Origin: Arthrobacter sp. cf158
Lineage (GTDB): Bacteria; Actinomycetota; Actinomycetes; Actinomycetales; Micrococcaceae
DNA length: 64,000 bases
Reading direction: 5' to 3'
Assembly: GCF_900106835.1 (NCBI RefSeq)
Contig: NZ_FNNR01000002.1
Span: 310,001 to 374,000 of the forward strand
The position numbers were made by a program, and so were the translations under genes. Below the pieces are notes generated by a model. That model was not told the origin of the DNA. It searched no databases and saw nothing but the letters and a program-made list of their open reading frames with translations. This document shows, one piece after another, positions 30,091-38,731 of the stretch (position 1 is the first letter of the stretch; each line of letters opens with the position of its first letter).

Positions 30091-30542
30091 GGCTGTCGCG
30101 ACCCTGCGCAAGTGACCATGAAGATGGCCAAACATCGGTGCTCATTGTGGGATACGTGGTGATTGCCCTGCTCCTGGCCACGGTGGTCATGGCGGCCTCA
30201 GCGATTTACCTTGAGCATAAAAAATTGCTTTCCCTTGCCGATGGAGCAGCGCTCGCAGCAGCCGACTCCTACATGGTGGGGGACATCGGCGGCGGGACGA
30301 TGCCCTCGACAATCCTCGTGAACGAACGCGTGACAAACGCTGCAAAGTCCTACCTCCTCAACAACGGCGCCTTCGCCCGGCACGACCACTTGGCGGTAGG
30401 AGCCGGAACGGAAAGTTTGCCCGGCGGGACAGCGGTGGTGGTGCTCACCGCCGTCGCGCATCCTCCCGTCATCAGTTTCCTGGTGCCCGACGGGGTAGTC
30501 ATTGAGGCCAGGTCCCTAGCCCGCTCCAGGCTGACGCAGTAA
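30087..30542 (+). CDS. TadG-like/Rv3654c-like helicase-adjacent pilus protein
   Basis: This 151-aa protein begins with a short leader followed by DGQTSVLIVGYVVIALLLATVVMAASAIYLEHKKLLSLADGAALAAAD, the pattern of TadG or Flp-biogenesis proteins of actinobacteria. The rest is extracytoplasmic. ATG 30087 overlaps the previous stop as ATGA; the frame is open further upstream but there lies inside the previous gene. It is the last gene of the Tad operon. No prepilin peptidase gene is in the operon. Confidence 0.78.
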   Translation: MRLSRPCASDHEDGQTSVLIVGYVVIALLLATVVMAASAIYLEHKKLLSLADGAALAAADSYMVGDIGGGTMPSTILVNERVTNAAKSYLLNNGAFARHDHLAVGAGTESLPGGTAVVVLTAVAHPPVISFLVPDGVVIEARSLARSRLTQ

Positions 30543-30605
30543 TGGCCGCAGGGATCTGTGGGAGCCGTCAGGGGAGCGCGGTGGATAGCGTACGCTGGGA
30601 TGACC

Positions 30606-31724
30606 ATGGCTGAGATAGATTTTCCCGCAGAAATCCGCGCACTTCGCGCAACTTACAGCTCCATCGAGAACGTCACCGATGTTGATGCACTTAAAGCTGA
30701 GATCGCTGAATTGAGCGAGCAGGCCGGCGCCCCCGATCTTTGGGACGACCCCTCTTCAGCTCAGGTGATCACCTCGCGGTTGTCGCACCGGCAGTCTGAG
30801 GTTGAGGGTTTGTCCAAGCTCGCTTCCAGGATCGACGACCTCGAAGTCCTGGTGGAATTGGGCCAGGACGAGGGCGACGAGGACTCCATGGCGGAAGCCG
30901 CGAAGGAACTGTCTTCCATTCGTAAAGCGTTGGCCGAACTCGAGATTACAACGCTGTTGTCCGGGGAGTATGACGAACGCGAAGCTGTGGTCACCATTCG
31001 GGCAGGTGCCGGTGGCGTCGATGCTGCCGACTTCGCGGAGATGTTGATGAGAATGTACCTCCGGTGGGCCGAGCGCCACGGCTATCCAACCACCGTGATG
31101 GATACGTCCTACGCCGAAGAAGCAGGCTTGAAATCCGCTACCTTCGAAGTCAAGGCTCCTTACGCTTTTGGTACTTTGAGCGTCGAGGCAGGCACACACC
31201 GGCTGGTCCGAATCAGCCCGTTCGATAATCAAGGGCGGCGCCAGACGTCATTCGCGGCCGTTGAGGTCATCCCCCTGATCGAGCAGACTGACTCAATCGA
31301 GATTCCGGATAACGAGATCCGAGTCGACGTCTTCCGTTCTTCGGGCCCCGGTGGCCAGTCAGTCAACACCACCGACTCCGCAGTTCGCCTGACCCACATT
31401 CCCACTGGGATTGTGGTTTCGATGCAGAACGAAAAATCCCAGCTCCAGAACAGGGCTGCTGCCATGCGTGTGCTGCAGTCCCGTCTGCTGTTGGTGAAGA
31501 AGGAACAGCAGGACGCGGAGAAGAAGGCCCTTGCCGGGGACGTCAAAGCATCCTGGGGCGATCAAATGCGTTCTTATGTGCTCAATCCTTACCAAATGGT
31601 CAAGGACCTGCGAACGGAACACGAAGTAGGCAACACATCGGCCGTCCTGGACGGCGACATCGATGATTTCATCGATGCCGGCATTCGTTGGCGTACGGGT
31701 AACCGCAACGCGGCGGCCAACTAG
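30606..31724 (+). CDS. prfB: peptide chain release factor 2
   Basis: This 372-aa release factor recognises UGA and UAA stop codons. The codon-recognition SPF motif is in [15 protein letters not shown], and the GGQ motif that triggers peptide release is in [19 protein letters not shown]. The gene is one continuous frame, so the autoregulatory +1 frameshift with an early UGA known from enterobacterial prfB is absent. ATG 30606 gives the family N-terminus ([13 protein letters not shown]); ATG 30600 is an alternative. It precedes ftsE, the usual actinobacterial order. Confidence 0.96.
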   Translation: MAEIDFPAEIRALRATYSSIENVTDVDALKAEIAELSEQAGAPDLWDDPSSAQVITSRLSHRQSEVEGLSKLASRIDDLEVLVELGQDEGDEDSMAEAAKELSSIRKALAELEITTLLSGEYDEREAVVTIRAGAGGVDAADFAEMLMRMYLRWAERHGYPTTVMDTSYAEEAGLKSATFEVKAPYAFGTLSVEAGTHRLVRISPFDNQGRRQTSFAAVEVIPLIEQTDSIEIPDNEIRVDVFRSSGPGGQSVNTTDSAVRLTHIPTGIVVSMQNEKSQLQNRAAAMRVLQSRLLLVKKEQQDAEKKALAGDVKASWGDQMRSYVLNPYQMVKDLRTEHEVGNTSAVLDGDIDDFIDAGIRWRTGNRNAAAN

Positions 31725-31785
31725 GCGAGGGCTTGGATTCCACGACACGCCCTTGAAAGCCGCGGTTTCCGCGCTTACCCGTGCG

Positions 31786-31791
31786 TATAGT
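31786..31791 (+). promoter_or_regulatory. possible -10 element upstream of ftsE
   Basis: TATAGT lies 95 bases before the ftsE start in the 161-bp gap after prfB. No good -35 element is found at the normal distance, so support is weak. Confidence 0.25.
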
Positions 31792-31885
31792 CGAGTGGCC
31801 GGTGCTCTCACTTCCCCCATCGAAAGCCCGCGCTCCGGCTGTTGGACTGGGCGACTATGTCATGTCCGGCGGGGTTCTAAGGGCC

Positions 31886-32650
31886 ATGATCAGATTCGAG
31901 AATGTCACCAAGGTCTACGAGCAGAATGCCCGACCGGCGCTCGACTCTGTCAGCCTTGAGATCAACCGCGGCGAGTTCACCTTCCTGGTGGGAGCGTCGG
32001 GGTCAGGAAAATCCACTTTCCTGCGATTGATCCTGAAGGAAGACAAAGCCTCCTCCGGATCCGTGTACGTGGCCGGCCAAAATGTTGCGAACATCTCCAG
32101 TTGGCGCGTCCCGAAACTCCGTCGTGGCATAGGTGTTGTCTTTCAGGACTTCCGCCTCCTGCCCCAAAAGAATGTCTTCGCCAACGTTGCCTTCGCGATG
32201 CAGGTCATTGGCAAGAGCCGCTCCATCATTCGTGAGACAGTCCCGGAGGTCTTGAAGACCGTGGGCCTGGAGGGCAAGGAACGCCGCATGCCCCACGAGC
32301 TCTCAGGCGGCGAGCAACAGCGCGTGGCCATCGCCCGCGCAGTGGTTAATCGTCCCGGCATTCTGCTGGCGGACGAACCGACGGGCAACCTGGACCCCAT
32401 CACCTCGATGGGAATCATGGGTGTCCTGGACAAGATCAACCAGAACGGCACCACGGTAGTTATGGCAACCCACGACGACGACATCGTGAACGAAATGCGC
32501 CGCCGCGTGGTGGAACTCAAGAACGGCAAGGTCATCCGTGACGAGGCCAAGGCTCTCTATACGTCGATGATTCCGGTGGTTGGCGAATCGCGTCGGCTCA
32601 AGGACGCCAGCGGCGAGGAACTCAACCGTGCGCAGGGGGCCCAACTGTGA
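31886..32650 (+). CDS. ftsE: cell-division ABC ATPase FtsE
   Basis: This 254-aa ATPase has Walker [11 protein letters not shown]-loop [21 protein letters not shown], signature [14 protein letters not shown], Walker [13 protein letters not shown] and switch HDDD, all typical of FtsE. It pairs with FtsX in the membrane to control peptidoglycan hydrolases at the septum. ATG 31886 gives the standard [11 protein letters not shown] start; a longer version from 31862 or 31781 is possible in frame. It overlaps ftsX by four bases. Confidence 0.96.
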   Translation: MIRFENVTKVYEQNARPALDSVSLEINRGEFTFLVGASGSGKSTFLRLILKEDKASSGSVYVAGQNVANISSWRVPKLRRGIGVVFQDFRLLPQKNVFANVAFAMQVIGKSRSIIRETVPEVLKTVGLEGKERRMPHELSGGEQQRVAIARAVVNRPGILLADEPTGNLDPITSMGIMGVLDKINQNGTTVVMATHDDDIVNEMRRRVVELKNGKVIRDEAKALYTSMIPVVGESRRLKDASGEELNRAQGAQL

Positions 32651-33561
32651 GGCTTTTGTTTATCCTGGGGGAAATCGGCAGCGGTCTCCGACGGAACCTC
32701 TCCATGGTGATTTCCGTTGTCTTGGTAACTTTTGTTTCGCTCACCTTCGTTGGTGCTGCCGGAATGCTGCAGATGCAGATCAACCAGATGAAGGGCTACT
32801 GGTACGACAAAGTCCAGGTGGCCGTCTTCCTTTGCAACGACGGTTCGACGGCGGTGGGTTGTGCTTCCGGTCCTGCCACCAAAGAGCAGCAAGCCAACCT
32901 GCAGGCAATGCTTGAGTCGCCGGCAGTCAAGCAATACATCAACGACTTCCAGTTCGAATCCCAGGCCGAGGCGTATACACACTTCAAGGAACAGTTCTCC
33001 AACTCTCCCATTGTTGACTCCGTGTCCGAGGATCAGTTGCCGGCGTCTTTCCGGATCAACATGAAGAACCCGGAGAAGTATCAAATCATCAGCGAGACGT
33101 TCTCTTCACAGCCGGGAGTGGAGACCGTAAGTGACCAAAGACAGGTCCTCGAACGGATCTTCTCCTGGATGAACGGTGCATCTGTTGCCGCGATGGGTGT
33201 AGCCGCGGTAATGATTTTCTGCGCGGTTCTGCTGATTACCACCACCATCCGGCTTTCGGCCTTTAGTCGACGGCGGGAAACCGGAATCATGCGGCTCGTA
33301 GGTGCTTCCAAGACGGTTATTCAATTGCCGTTCATTCTGGAAGGTGTCATAGCCGCCGTCGTGGGTGCTGTACTTGCGTCGGTAACGTTGTGGCTCATGG
33401 CCCACTTTTGGCTGAATGGGGATTTGTCCACGCAGTTCCTCAACACTCCGTTTATTTCCTCTACTCAGGTGTTGGTGATCGCGCCAGTGCTGATTGCGCT
33501 GGGTGCCGGACTGGCCGGGATATCCTCTTTGTTGACCCTCCGGCGTTACCTGAAGGTTTAG
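32647..33561 (+). CDS. ftsX: cell-division permease-like protein FtsX
   Basis: This 304-aa protein has one N-terminal membrane segment and an extracytoplasmic loop of about 130 residues with two cysteines ([18 protein letters not shown]). Three C-terminal membrane helices belong to the FtsX/MacB fold ([30 protein letters not shown]). The loop is expected to contact a periplasm-side hydrolase, and the M23 protein encoded next is the obvious candidate. Start GTG 32647 overlaps the ftsE stop. Confidence 0.95.
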   Translation: MRLLFILGEIGSGLRRNLSMVISVVLVTFVSLTFVGAAGMLQMQINQMKGYWYDKVQVAVFLCNDGSTAVGCASGPATKEQQANLQAMLESPAVKQYINDFQFESQAEAYTHFKEQFSNSPIVDSVSEDQLPASFRINMKNPEKYQIISETFSSQPGVETVSDQRQVLERIFSWMNGASVAAMGVAAVMIFCAVLLITTTIRLSAFSRRRETGIMRLVGASKTVIQLPFILEGVIAAVVGAVLASVTLWLMAHFWLNGDLSTQFLNTPFISSTQVLVIAPVLIALGAGLAGISSLLTLRRYLKV

Positions 33562-33616
33562 CCATGAACATCCAGACTCAACGTGCAAGCCTGCTGACAA
33601 CCGAAAAGGACTCCCG

Positions 33617-35032
33617 ATGACGACGTTGTACCCAAACTCCTTGCGCCGGCGCTTAGCGTCGGGCAATGCTCGGATTCTGGGTGCCGTTCTTGCGGTGGGT
33701 CTGGCTGTCAGTCTCCTTTCTGGTGCCCCCGCCGCCCAGGCCGACAACCTTGAAGACCAGCAAGCCGCCCTCGAGGCAGAGGCTGCCCGGGTACAGGCTT
33801 CACTGGAGTTTGTGGATGCAAACATCGCAAAAGCTGCTGGGGATCTGGTGATCTACCAAGGCCGCCTTCCCGGCGCCCAGCAGGCTCTGCTTGAGGCCCA
33901 GGGGCGTGTAGCCAGTGCGGTCAAGGAAGTTGAGGCGTTGGCCGCCCGGGTTGAGCTTGCCCAGCAGAACAAGGCCAAGATCACCGAGCAGCTTGAAAGC
34001 GACAAGCAGAAGATCACCGAGACCAAGAAGTTGATCGGCCAGATCGCCTCCCAGGCCTACAAATCCGGTGGCGTCCCCACAAACGTTGCTCTTTTGTTCG
34101 GCTCCAGCGAAACCGGCAGCCTGACGGAATCCATGGACTTGGCTGACCAAGCCATGCGCAGCCAAAACGCTGCGATGACCAAACTGACCCAGCAAAACGC
34201 AACCAACGTCAATTCCCAGGCGAGGCTGGTTGCCGTCGAGGAAGAGATCCAGGATCTCAAAGCCAAGGCAGACGCTGCGTTGGAACGGGAGAAATCCGCA
34301 CGGGACGAGGCTGCAAGCAAGAAAGCCGAAGTCGACAAGCTGATCGAGGACACAACTCGCCTCAACGGGCAGCTCCAGGCCGCTAAGCCGGGTATCGAAG
34401 CCAATCTCGCGCGGGTCAAGGCCGAGCAGGACACTGTGGCAGCCGAAATTGTGGAGCGTGACCGGAAGCTTCGGGAAGCATGGGAAGCCGAACAGCGGCG
34501 CCTTGCCGCTGAAGCCGCAGCAGCAGCGGCCGCAGCCGCAGCCGCCCAGGGTCGGCCGGCACCTCCGGAAGCACCCTATGTCCCACCGGCAGCGGGATCG
34601 CCGTCCGCCTTCGGATTGCGCCACCCCTTCGCCAGTTACGTGCCCATCACGTCCGGATTCGGCTGGCGGGCAACACCCCCCGGAACCATCGATTTCTACG
34701 GCACCGGTGGGTACATGCACACTGGCATCGACTTTGGCGCAGCGTGCGGCACTCCCGTCTACGCGGCGGCAGCGGGCGAAGTGTTCAACTCGGGTTGGAA
34801 TTCTGCCGACGGCGGTGGCTGGCGGGTGAAGCTTTCCCACGGTGTCGTGCAAGGAAACTCTCTGACAACCATCTACTACCACAACAGCAGCATCGTGGTA
34901 GCCAACGGCCAACGGGTCTCCGCGGGCCAACTCATTGCCTATTCGGGAAGCACTGGTAACTCCACCGGATGCCACGCGCACTTCGAAACGTGGCTGAACG
35001 GTTCGGCAGTGGACCCCATGAACCTCCTTTAG
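33617..35032 (+). CDS. secreted M23 endopeptidase with coiled coil (FtsEX-linked)
   Basis: The 471-aa protein has a signal peptide (ILGAVLAVGLAVSLLSGAPAAQA), a long coiled coil at about 45-290 rich in Ala, Glu, Lys and Gln, an Ala/Pro linker, and a C-terminal LytM/M23 metallopeptidase. Zinc ligands are in HTGIDFGAACGTPVYA and in the HAHFE motif of GCHAHFETW. It is built like PcsB, RipC or EnvC, whose coiled coils dock on FtsX. The active site looks complete, so it is probably a hydrolase itself. AAAGGA precedes ATG 33617, 55 bases after ftsX. Confidence 0.92.
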   Translation: MTTLYPNSLRRRLASGNARILGAVLAVGLAVSLLSGAPAAQADNLEDQQAALEAEAARVQASLEFVDANIAKAAGDLVIYQGRLPGAQQALLEAQGRVASAVKEVEALAARVELAQQNKAKITEQLESDKQKITETKKLIGQIASQAYKSGGVPTNVALLFGSSETGSLTESMDLADQAMRSQNAAMTKLTQQNATNVNSQARLVAVEEEIQDLKAKADAALEREKSARDEAASKKAEVDKLIEDTTRLNGQLQAAKPGIEANLARVKAEQDTVAAEIVERDRKLREAWEAEQRRLAAEAAAAAAAAAAAQGRPAPPEAPYVPPAAGSPSAFGLRHPFASYVPITSGFGWRATPPGTIDFYGTGGYMHTGIDFGAACGTPVYAAAAGEVFNSGWNSADGGGWRVKLSHGVVQGNSLTTIYYHNSSIVVANGQRVSAGQLIAYSGSTGNSTGCHAHFETWLNGSAVDPMNLL

Positions 35033-35097
35033 TGCCCGGAGTGGTCCTCGTGCTGGCGTACACTAGTTGAAATCCGCATCTATCAAGGAGTTCTACC

Positions 35098-35568
35098 GTG
35101 CCCAAGGAAAGTGGCCGTAAGGTAGTGGCCACCAATCGGAAGGCCCGGCATAACTACCATGTCCTGGACACCTATGAGGCAGGCATTGCCCTCATGGGAA
35201 CGGAAGTGAAGTCCCTTCGGGAGGGCCACGCTTCCATGGTGGATGGATTCTGCACCTTCTATAACGACGAGTTGTGGATGGAGGGAATCCACATCCCCGA
35301 ATATCACCAGGGAAGCTGGACCAACCATGCCGCGCGCCGGCGTCGCAAGCTCTTGCTGCATCGCGACGAACTGGACAAGATCTCGCAGAAGATCCGCGAA
35401 TCAGGCTTCACGGTAGTGCCGCTTCAGTTGTACTTCCTGGACGGCCGGGCGAAGGTGGAAATTGCCATTGCCCGGGGTAAGAAGGATTACGACAAGCGGC
35501 AGACCCTTCGCGAGCAGCAGGACAAGCGCGAATCGCTCCGCGAACTGCGGGAACGCAACCGCCGCTAG
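35098..35568 (+). CDS. smpB: tmRNA-binding protein SmpB
   Basis: This 156-aa RNA-binding protein delivers tmRNA to stalled ribosomes. Motifs: NRKARHNYHVLDTYEAGIALMGTEVKSLREGHASMVDGF, IHIPEYHQGSW and GKKDYDKRQTLREQQDKRE near the C-terminus. Start GTG 35098 follows AAGGAG. It lies 102 bases upstream of the tmRNA gene, so both parts of the trans-translation system are side by side. Confidence 0.96.
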   Translation: MPKESGRKVVATNRKARHNYHVLDTYEAGIALMGTEVKSLREGHASMVDGFCTFYNDELWMEGIHIPEYHQGSWTNHAARRRRKLLLHRDELDKISQKIRESGFTVVPLQLYFLDGRAKVEIAIARGKKDYDKRQTLREQQDKRESLRELRERNRR

Positions 35569-35613
35569 GCAACACGCAGGCTGTTCCGGGAATGGGATGC
35601 CGGATGAATGCGT

Positions 35614-35619
35614 TATGAT
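35614..35619 (+). promoter_or_regulatory. possible -10 element of the ssrA promoter
   Basis: TATGAT lies 52 bases before the mature 5' end of tmRNA. A clear -35 is not visible. A short hairpin (CCGACAG 35627-35633 with CTGTCGG 35647-35653) lies between this element and the RNA and could be a processing or smpB terminator element. Confidence 0.3.
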
Positions 35620-35670
35620 GAGTAGTCCGACAGTAGCTCCAATCTTCTGTCGGGTTTGGTAACAAAATAC

Positions 35671-36036
35671 GGGGATGATCGGTTTCGACGATGTTAGTCG
35701 CGACAGGTGAAGCGGGCCGAGGATGCAGAATTATCTCGTAAACGCTGTCTGCAAACCAATAAGTGCCGAATCTAAGCGCACTGACTTCGCTCTCGCTGCC
35801 TAAGCAGTAAGACAGTCCGTCAGCCCGGGGTTGCTATCGCCCCGGTTCCTGGCGTCATTTAGATAGCCACTGCTGTTTGCCTTCGTCATTGAGGTAAACG
35901 GGACTCTTAGATGACTGGGCCCGGATCAGCCGCCTGTTTGCAGGACGGCTGGGGCCGAGAAAATCCGACGCAAACTGCGCCCGGAGAAGCCCTGACAAAA
36001 CGACATCGGACGGGGGTTCAATTCCCCCCATCTCCA
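35671..36036 (+). ncRNA. ssrA: tmRNA (transfer-messenger RNA)
   Basis: The 5' end GGGGATGATCGGTTTCGAC is the tmRNA signature. GGGGATG (35671-35677) pairs with CATCTCC (36029-36035) as the acceptor stem, with discriminator A at 36036. The tag frame begins at GCC 35765 and reads AESKRTDFALAA to TAA 35801-35803, ending in the ALAA degron used by ClpXP-type proteases. The T arm (GGGGTTCAATTCCCCC region) is intact. The three bases after the discriminator are CTA rather than CCA, so CCA must be added after transcription. A prophage begins at the 3' end, so the last part of the gene doubles as attL. Confidence 0.96.
36009..36036 (+). other. attL: prophage junction in the 3' end of ssrA
   Basis: The tmRNA T arm and 3' acceptor strand form the left junction of the prophage, as inferred from the tyrosine integrase gene starting 327 bases downstream. 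The core cannot be defined exactly because attR is outside the window. Confidence 0.6.
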
Positions 36037-36046
36037 CTATAGTTAG

Positions 36047-36082
36047 CCCCGGAATCCTTGTGATTCCGGGGTTTTCTTTTTG
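36047..36082 (+). terminator. rho-independent terminator after ssrA
   Basis: CCCCGGAATC (36047-36056) pairs with GATTCCGGGG (36062-36071), five-base loop, followed by TTTTCTTTTT. It should end the tmRNA transcript, although in the lysogen it is on the prophage side of the junction. Confidence 0.9.
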
Positions 36083-36139
36083 CCTGTTGGCTGGAACCCC
36101 GATTTTGTTGGCGAGAAACAGCACAGATAGGGGAGCGAG

Positions 36140-36370
36140 TTGGCTCAGCAAGAGGACAGAACAGAACCGGCCGATCAGATTCCCCCGAACGACACCACGG
36201 TTCTTGACGCACTTATTGCCAAGGAGTTGGCCGGGCACGAAGATGCCGACTTCTCTTGGGGCAAGTGGTACTGCGAGTGCGGAGTGAGGCTCCGGCGTGG
36301 CCTTATCGAACACGTGGCCCATCAAAAGGACGTTGAGCAGAAGCTGCGTATTGAGGCAACCCGTGGCTAG
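36140..36370 (+). CDS. small hypothetical phage protein upstream of integrase
   Basis: This 76-aa protein starts at TTG 36140 after GGGAGCGAG. An acidic N-terminus precedes WYCECGVRLRRGLIEHVAHQ, where two cysteines and two histidines could form a small zinc site. It overlaps the integrase start by eight bases, so the two genes are coupled. Position and size would suit a recombination directionality factor or DNA-binding accessory, but I see no known excisionase motif. Confidence 0.6.
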   Translation: MAQQEDRTEPADQIPPNDTTVLDALIAKELAGHEDADFSWGKWYCECGVRLRRGLIEHVAHQKDVEQKLRIEATRG

Positions 36371-37517
36371 TATCCGTACCCGTGAGCTCAAGAAGGGAGG
36401 GGCCTCGCATACGGTCACGTGGCGGGACCCTGAGCAGGGACTCAAGTCGCGCACGTTCAAAGACGTGGACTACGCGCCGGGGGAGGCGAAGGCGAAAGCG
36501 GTCGAACTCAAGGACTTCCTTGACTCGAATGGCAACAGCTTCAAGCTGGCCGCCAAAGCGAAAACAATCAAGGACTCCACCGCGCCCACGGTTTACGAAG
36601 TCGTCGTCCGGCACATGGATCTGCTCCGGAAGCCTCAGCCTGGCACCATTGCCAAGTACCGACGCATGGCCGCCGGCCATATTGCCCCCAGCGACCTCGG
36701 CAAGACACCCGTTGACAAAGTCACCAAAGCCTCAGTTATTGACTGGCTTGACGGGCTCACGATTCTCAGCCGCGCCAATCAACCGACTGGGCAACCTCTC
36801 GGCCGAAAGACCAAGCAGAACATCCACGCTTTGCTGTCGGCAGCTTTCGTGACCGCCATGGACCTTGAACTGATGACGCGTAACCCTGCCAAGGGTGTCG
36901 CGGAAGCTGACCTCAACGAGGCGCGTGAACCCGTCTACCTCTCGCCGGAGGATCTCGTCGTGCTCTCCGAGCGCATCAACGCGCACTACTCACTCTTCAT
37001 TCGCTTTCTCGCCGGCACTGGCCTCAGATACTCGGAAGCAACCGCGCTCCGAAAGCGCGACATAAGTGTTCGCCAAGGCCGGGCAGCCGTACGCGTCGAG
37101 CGCGCTTGGAAGTCCATCGGCAACGGCGAAGAGATCGGCCCGCCAAAGACAAAGAAGGCAAAGCGGACCGTCACCTGCAATGCGAAGCTATCCGAGGATC
37201 TGATCGAGCACATGAAGCCGCTCGGGCTGGATGAATTCGTGTTCCAGCAGCCGGACGGCGAATATGTCCGCAACGCTCGCTTCCACAAGTACGTTTGGCA
37301 GCCCCTCATGGCTGAACTGCTGGAGGATGGCATCTTAGACCGGAAACCGTGGATTCACGAGATCCGGCACGCACACACAACCCACCTTCTGGACGCGAAC
37401 GTGCCTGTGCACGTCGTGCAAGCCAGGCTTGGGCATGAGGACCCGCAGACTACGCTTCGCGTCTATGCGAGGTTGTCCAAGGCATCAGACGCGGCCGCAG
37501 CGGACGCGCTGGGCTGA
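36363..37517 (+). CDS. int: tyrosine-recombinase integrase
   Basis: This 384-aa phage integrase has an N-terminal arm-binding region and a SAM-like core-binding domain at about 80-165 (VYEVVVRHMDLLRKPQPGTIAKYRRM). The catalytic domain has Arg at about 222 (GTGLRYSEA), H332-x-x-R335 (HEIRH), His 358 (RLGHEDPQTTLRVY) and Tyr 368 as the nucleophile. All key residues are present. GTG 36363 is chosen since the upstream frame lies within the preceding gene and GAGG lies just before. Its position beside ssrA is the standard place for an integrase that uses tmRNA as attB. A strong hairpin follows. Confidence 0.93.
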   Translation: MASIRTRELKKGGASHTVTWRDPEQGLKSRTFKDVDYAPGEAKAKAVELKDFLDSNGNSFKLAAKAKTIKDSTAPTVYEVVVRHMDLLRKPQPGTIAKYRRMAAGHIAPSDLGKTPVDKVTKASVIDWLDGLTILSRANQPTGQPLGRKTKQNIHALLSAAFVTAMDLELMTRNPAKGVAEADLNEAREPVYLSPEDLVVLSERINAHYSLFIRFLAGTGLRYSEATALRKRDISVRQGRAAVRVERAWKSIGNGEEIGPPKTKKAKRTVTCNAKLSEDLIEHMKPLGLDEFVFQQPDGEYVRNARFHKYVWQPLMAELLEDGILDRKPWIHEIRHAHTTHLLDANVPVHVVQARLGHEDPQTTLRVYARLSKASDAAAADALG

Positions 37518-37534
37518 GGTACACTCGAATGCGC

Positions 37535-37577
37535 AAGAAGGCTCCGCACTTGTTCAGATCAGGTGCGGAGCCTTCTT
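37535..37577 (+). terminator. terminator after integrase gene
   Basis: A perfect 15-bp stem (37535-37549 with 37563-37577) closes on a 13-base loop and begins 18 bases after the integrase stop. The 3' side ends CTTCTTCAT. Confidence 0.8.
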
Positions 37578-37689
37578 CATGTCCGCCCCACTTCCGCGCC
37601 ATCGACATCACAGAGAATGCGCTGGGAGCCTGGTAATCAGGGATCTGCTTTGGGTGTGGCGGCTCATTTAGGCGTGAGACGATAGTGCC

Positions 37690-38013
37690 ATGACCACGCA
37701 TGTATCCGGAAAAGTCCTGCGAATCACAGACCTGACCATCACGACGCATGTCATCAGGGACCACCAGTTTGAAGACTGCCTGATCATTGGACCGGCCGTG
37801 CTTGCCTTGACCGGTGAATCATCCCTCATTGACTGCACCTTTGATGGCGAAATGGATGCTCTCCTGTGGGAGATCCCATCGACGCGCCCCTACGTTACTG
37901 GCGCAATACAGGTCGATGGCAGCACGTTCACACGCTGCCGATTCCAGTTGATTGGGTTCGCAGGGCCGCAGGCCTTTGTAGACAAGTTCCGCGCAGGTAC
38001 GGCAGGCGATTAG
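37690..38013 (+). CDS. hypothetical protein, beta-helix-like
   Basis: This 107-aa protein starts at ATG 37690. Regularly spaced hydrophobic residues with Cys (FEDCLIIGPAVLALTGESSLIDCTFDG and STFTRCRFQLIGFAG) resemble a pentapeptide or short beta-solenoid fold. No family is recognised with confidence. It ends three bases before the next gene, the probable partner of a PIN toxin, so the three may be one operon. Confidence 0.6.
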   Translation: MTTHVSGKVLRITDLTITTHVIRDHQFEDCLIIGPAVLALTGESSLIDCTFDGEMDALLWEIPSTRPYVTGAIQVDGSTFTRCRFQLIGFAGPQAFVDKFRAGTAGD

Positions 38014-38015
38014 CT

Positions 38016-38306
38016 ATGAATGACCGTATTGAAGGCAACCATACTGAACCTTCAGAGGCAGCAACTTCCGCAGAAATTCAGGCGGACTCCATTCAGGCTG
38101 CGAACGTTGCACACGTCGTCACCACCGTCAGTGGGGAGGGTCCAACCACTCCCACATTCAGCATCAAGGCTTCCATAAAGAACAGGCCGGCCGAAAAAAA
38201 ATTACCCAGCTTTGTCGGACGCGGGTCCCGGTTCACTGATGCCAAGAATCTGTCTGCCCTCTTTGACGATGAGCGCAGGGGGAAAGATTGGTATGACACG
38301 CTATGA
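38016..38306 (+). CDS. putative antitoxin-like partner of PIN toxin
   Basis: This 96-aa acidic-then-basic protein starts at ATG 38016 and overlaps the PIN-domain gene by four bases (ATGA). The first 60 residues are rich in Ala, Thr, Ser and Glu with no clear DNA-binding fold. The C-terminal part (KKLPSFVGRGSRFTDAKNLSALFDDERRGKDWYDTL) ends in a charged tail like those that fill the active site of PIN toxins. It does not look like AbrB, Phd or RHH VapB antitoxins. The antitoxin role is inferred from position and tail only. Confidence 0.55.
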   Translation: MNDRIEGNHTEPSEAATSAEIQADSIQAANVAHVVTTVSGEGPTTPTFSIKASIKNRPAEKKLPSFVGRGSRFTDAKNLSALFDDERRGKDWYDTL

Positions 38307-38731
38307 CTCTTGTGGTTGTAGACGCGAACGTACTCATTGCCGCGTACATAGAGGACGACACACAGCACGAAGAAGCGGTCGAGATCATCAGCAAGCTAGG
38401 CACGCCACTGTATGTGCCAGTCCTCGCGCTTGCCGAAGCGTCCTACTTTATCGATCGAAGGCTCGGACCTGAAGCCGAGCTGGACTTTATTCGTGCCGTG
38501 GCGGAAAAGGAAATATCGCCCGTCTACTTCTCGGATGATTGGCCCCGCATTCTCGAGGTAGCAGCACGCTACGTCGATAGAAGAATGGGTGCATCAGACG
38601 CCGCTGTCGTAGTCGCAGCTGAAAAGCTCCACACCACTCGGATCGCGAGCATGGACCTAAGGGACCTCAGTGGCGTTCAACTCGCCAGTGGAGACTACGT
38701 GGACCTGATTTCATTCGGAAGCCAGGTTTAG
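38303..38731 (+). CDS. PIN-domain ribonuclease (VapC-like toxin)
   Basis: This 142-aa protein has the PIN acidic site: D7 and N9 in VVVDANVLIA, E45 in LAEASYF, D99 in GASDAAVVV and D118 in IASMDLRDL. Length is normal for VapC toxins, metal-dependent endoribonucleases that cleave tRNA or rRNA. It is coupled to the preceding small gene. As part of a prophage accessory region it could stabilise the lysogen or act in abortive infection. Confidence 0.82.
   Translation: MTLVVVDANVLIAAYIEDDTQHEEAVEIISKLGTPLYVPVLALAEASYFIDRRLGPEAELDFIRAVAEKEISPVYFSDDWPRILEVAARYVDRRMGASDAAVVVAAEKLHTTRIASMDLRDLSGVQLASGDYVDLISFGSQV

Noticed and set aside
30606..31724. Programmed +1 frameshift in prfB
   Set aside because: The gene is one continuous frame with SPF and GGQ motifs in place and no early in-frame TGA.
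33800..34981. 393-codon open frame antisense to the M23 gene
   Set aside because: It covers the coiled-coil coding part of a well-supported gene and has no start signal or domain.
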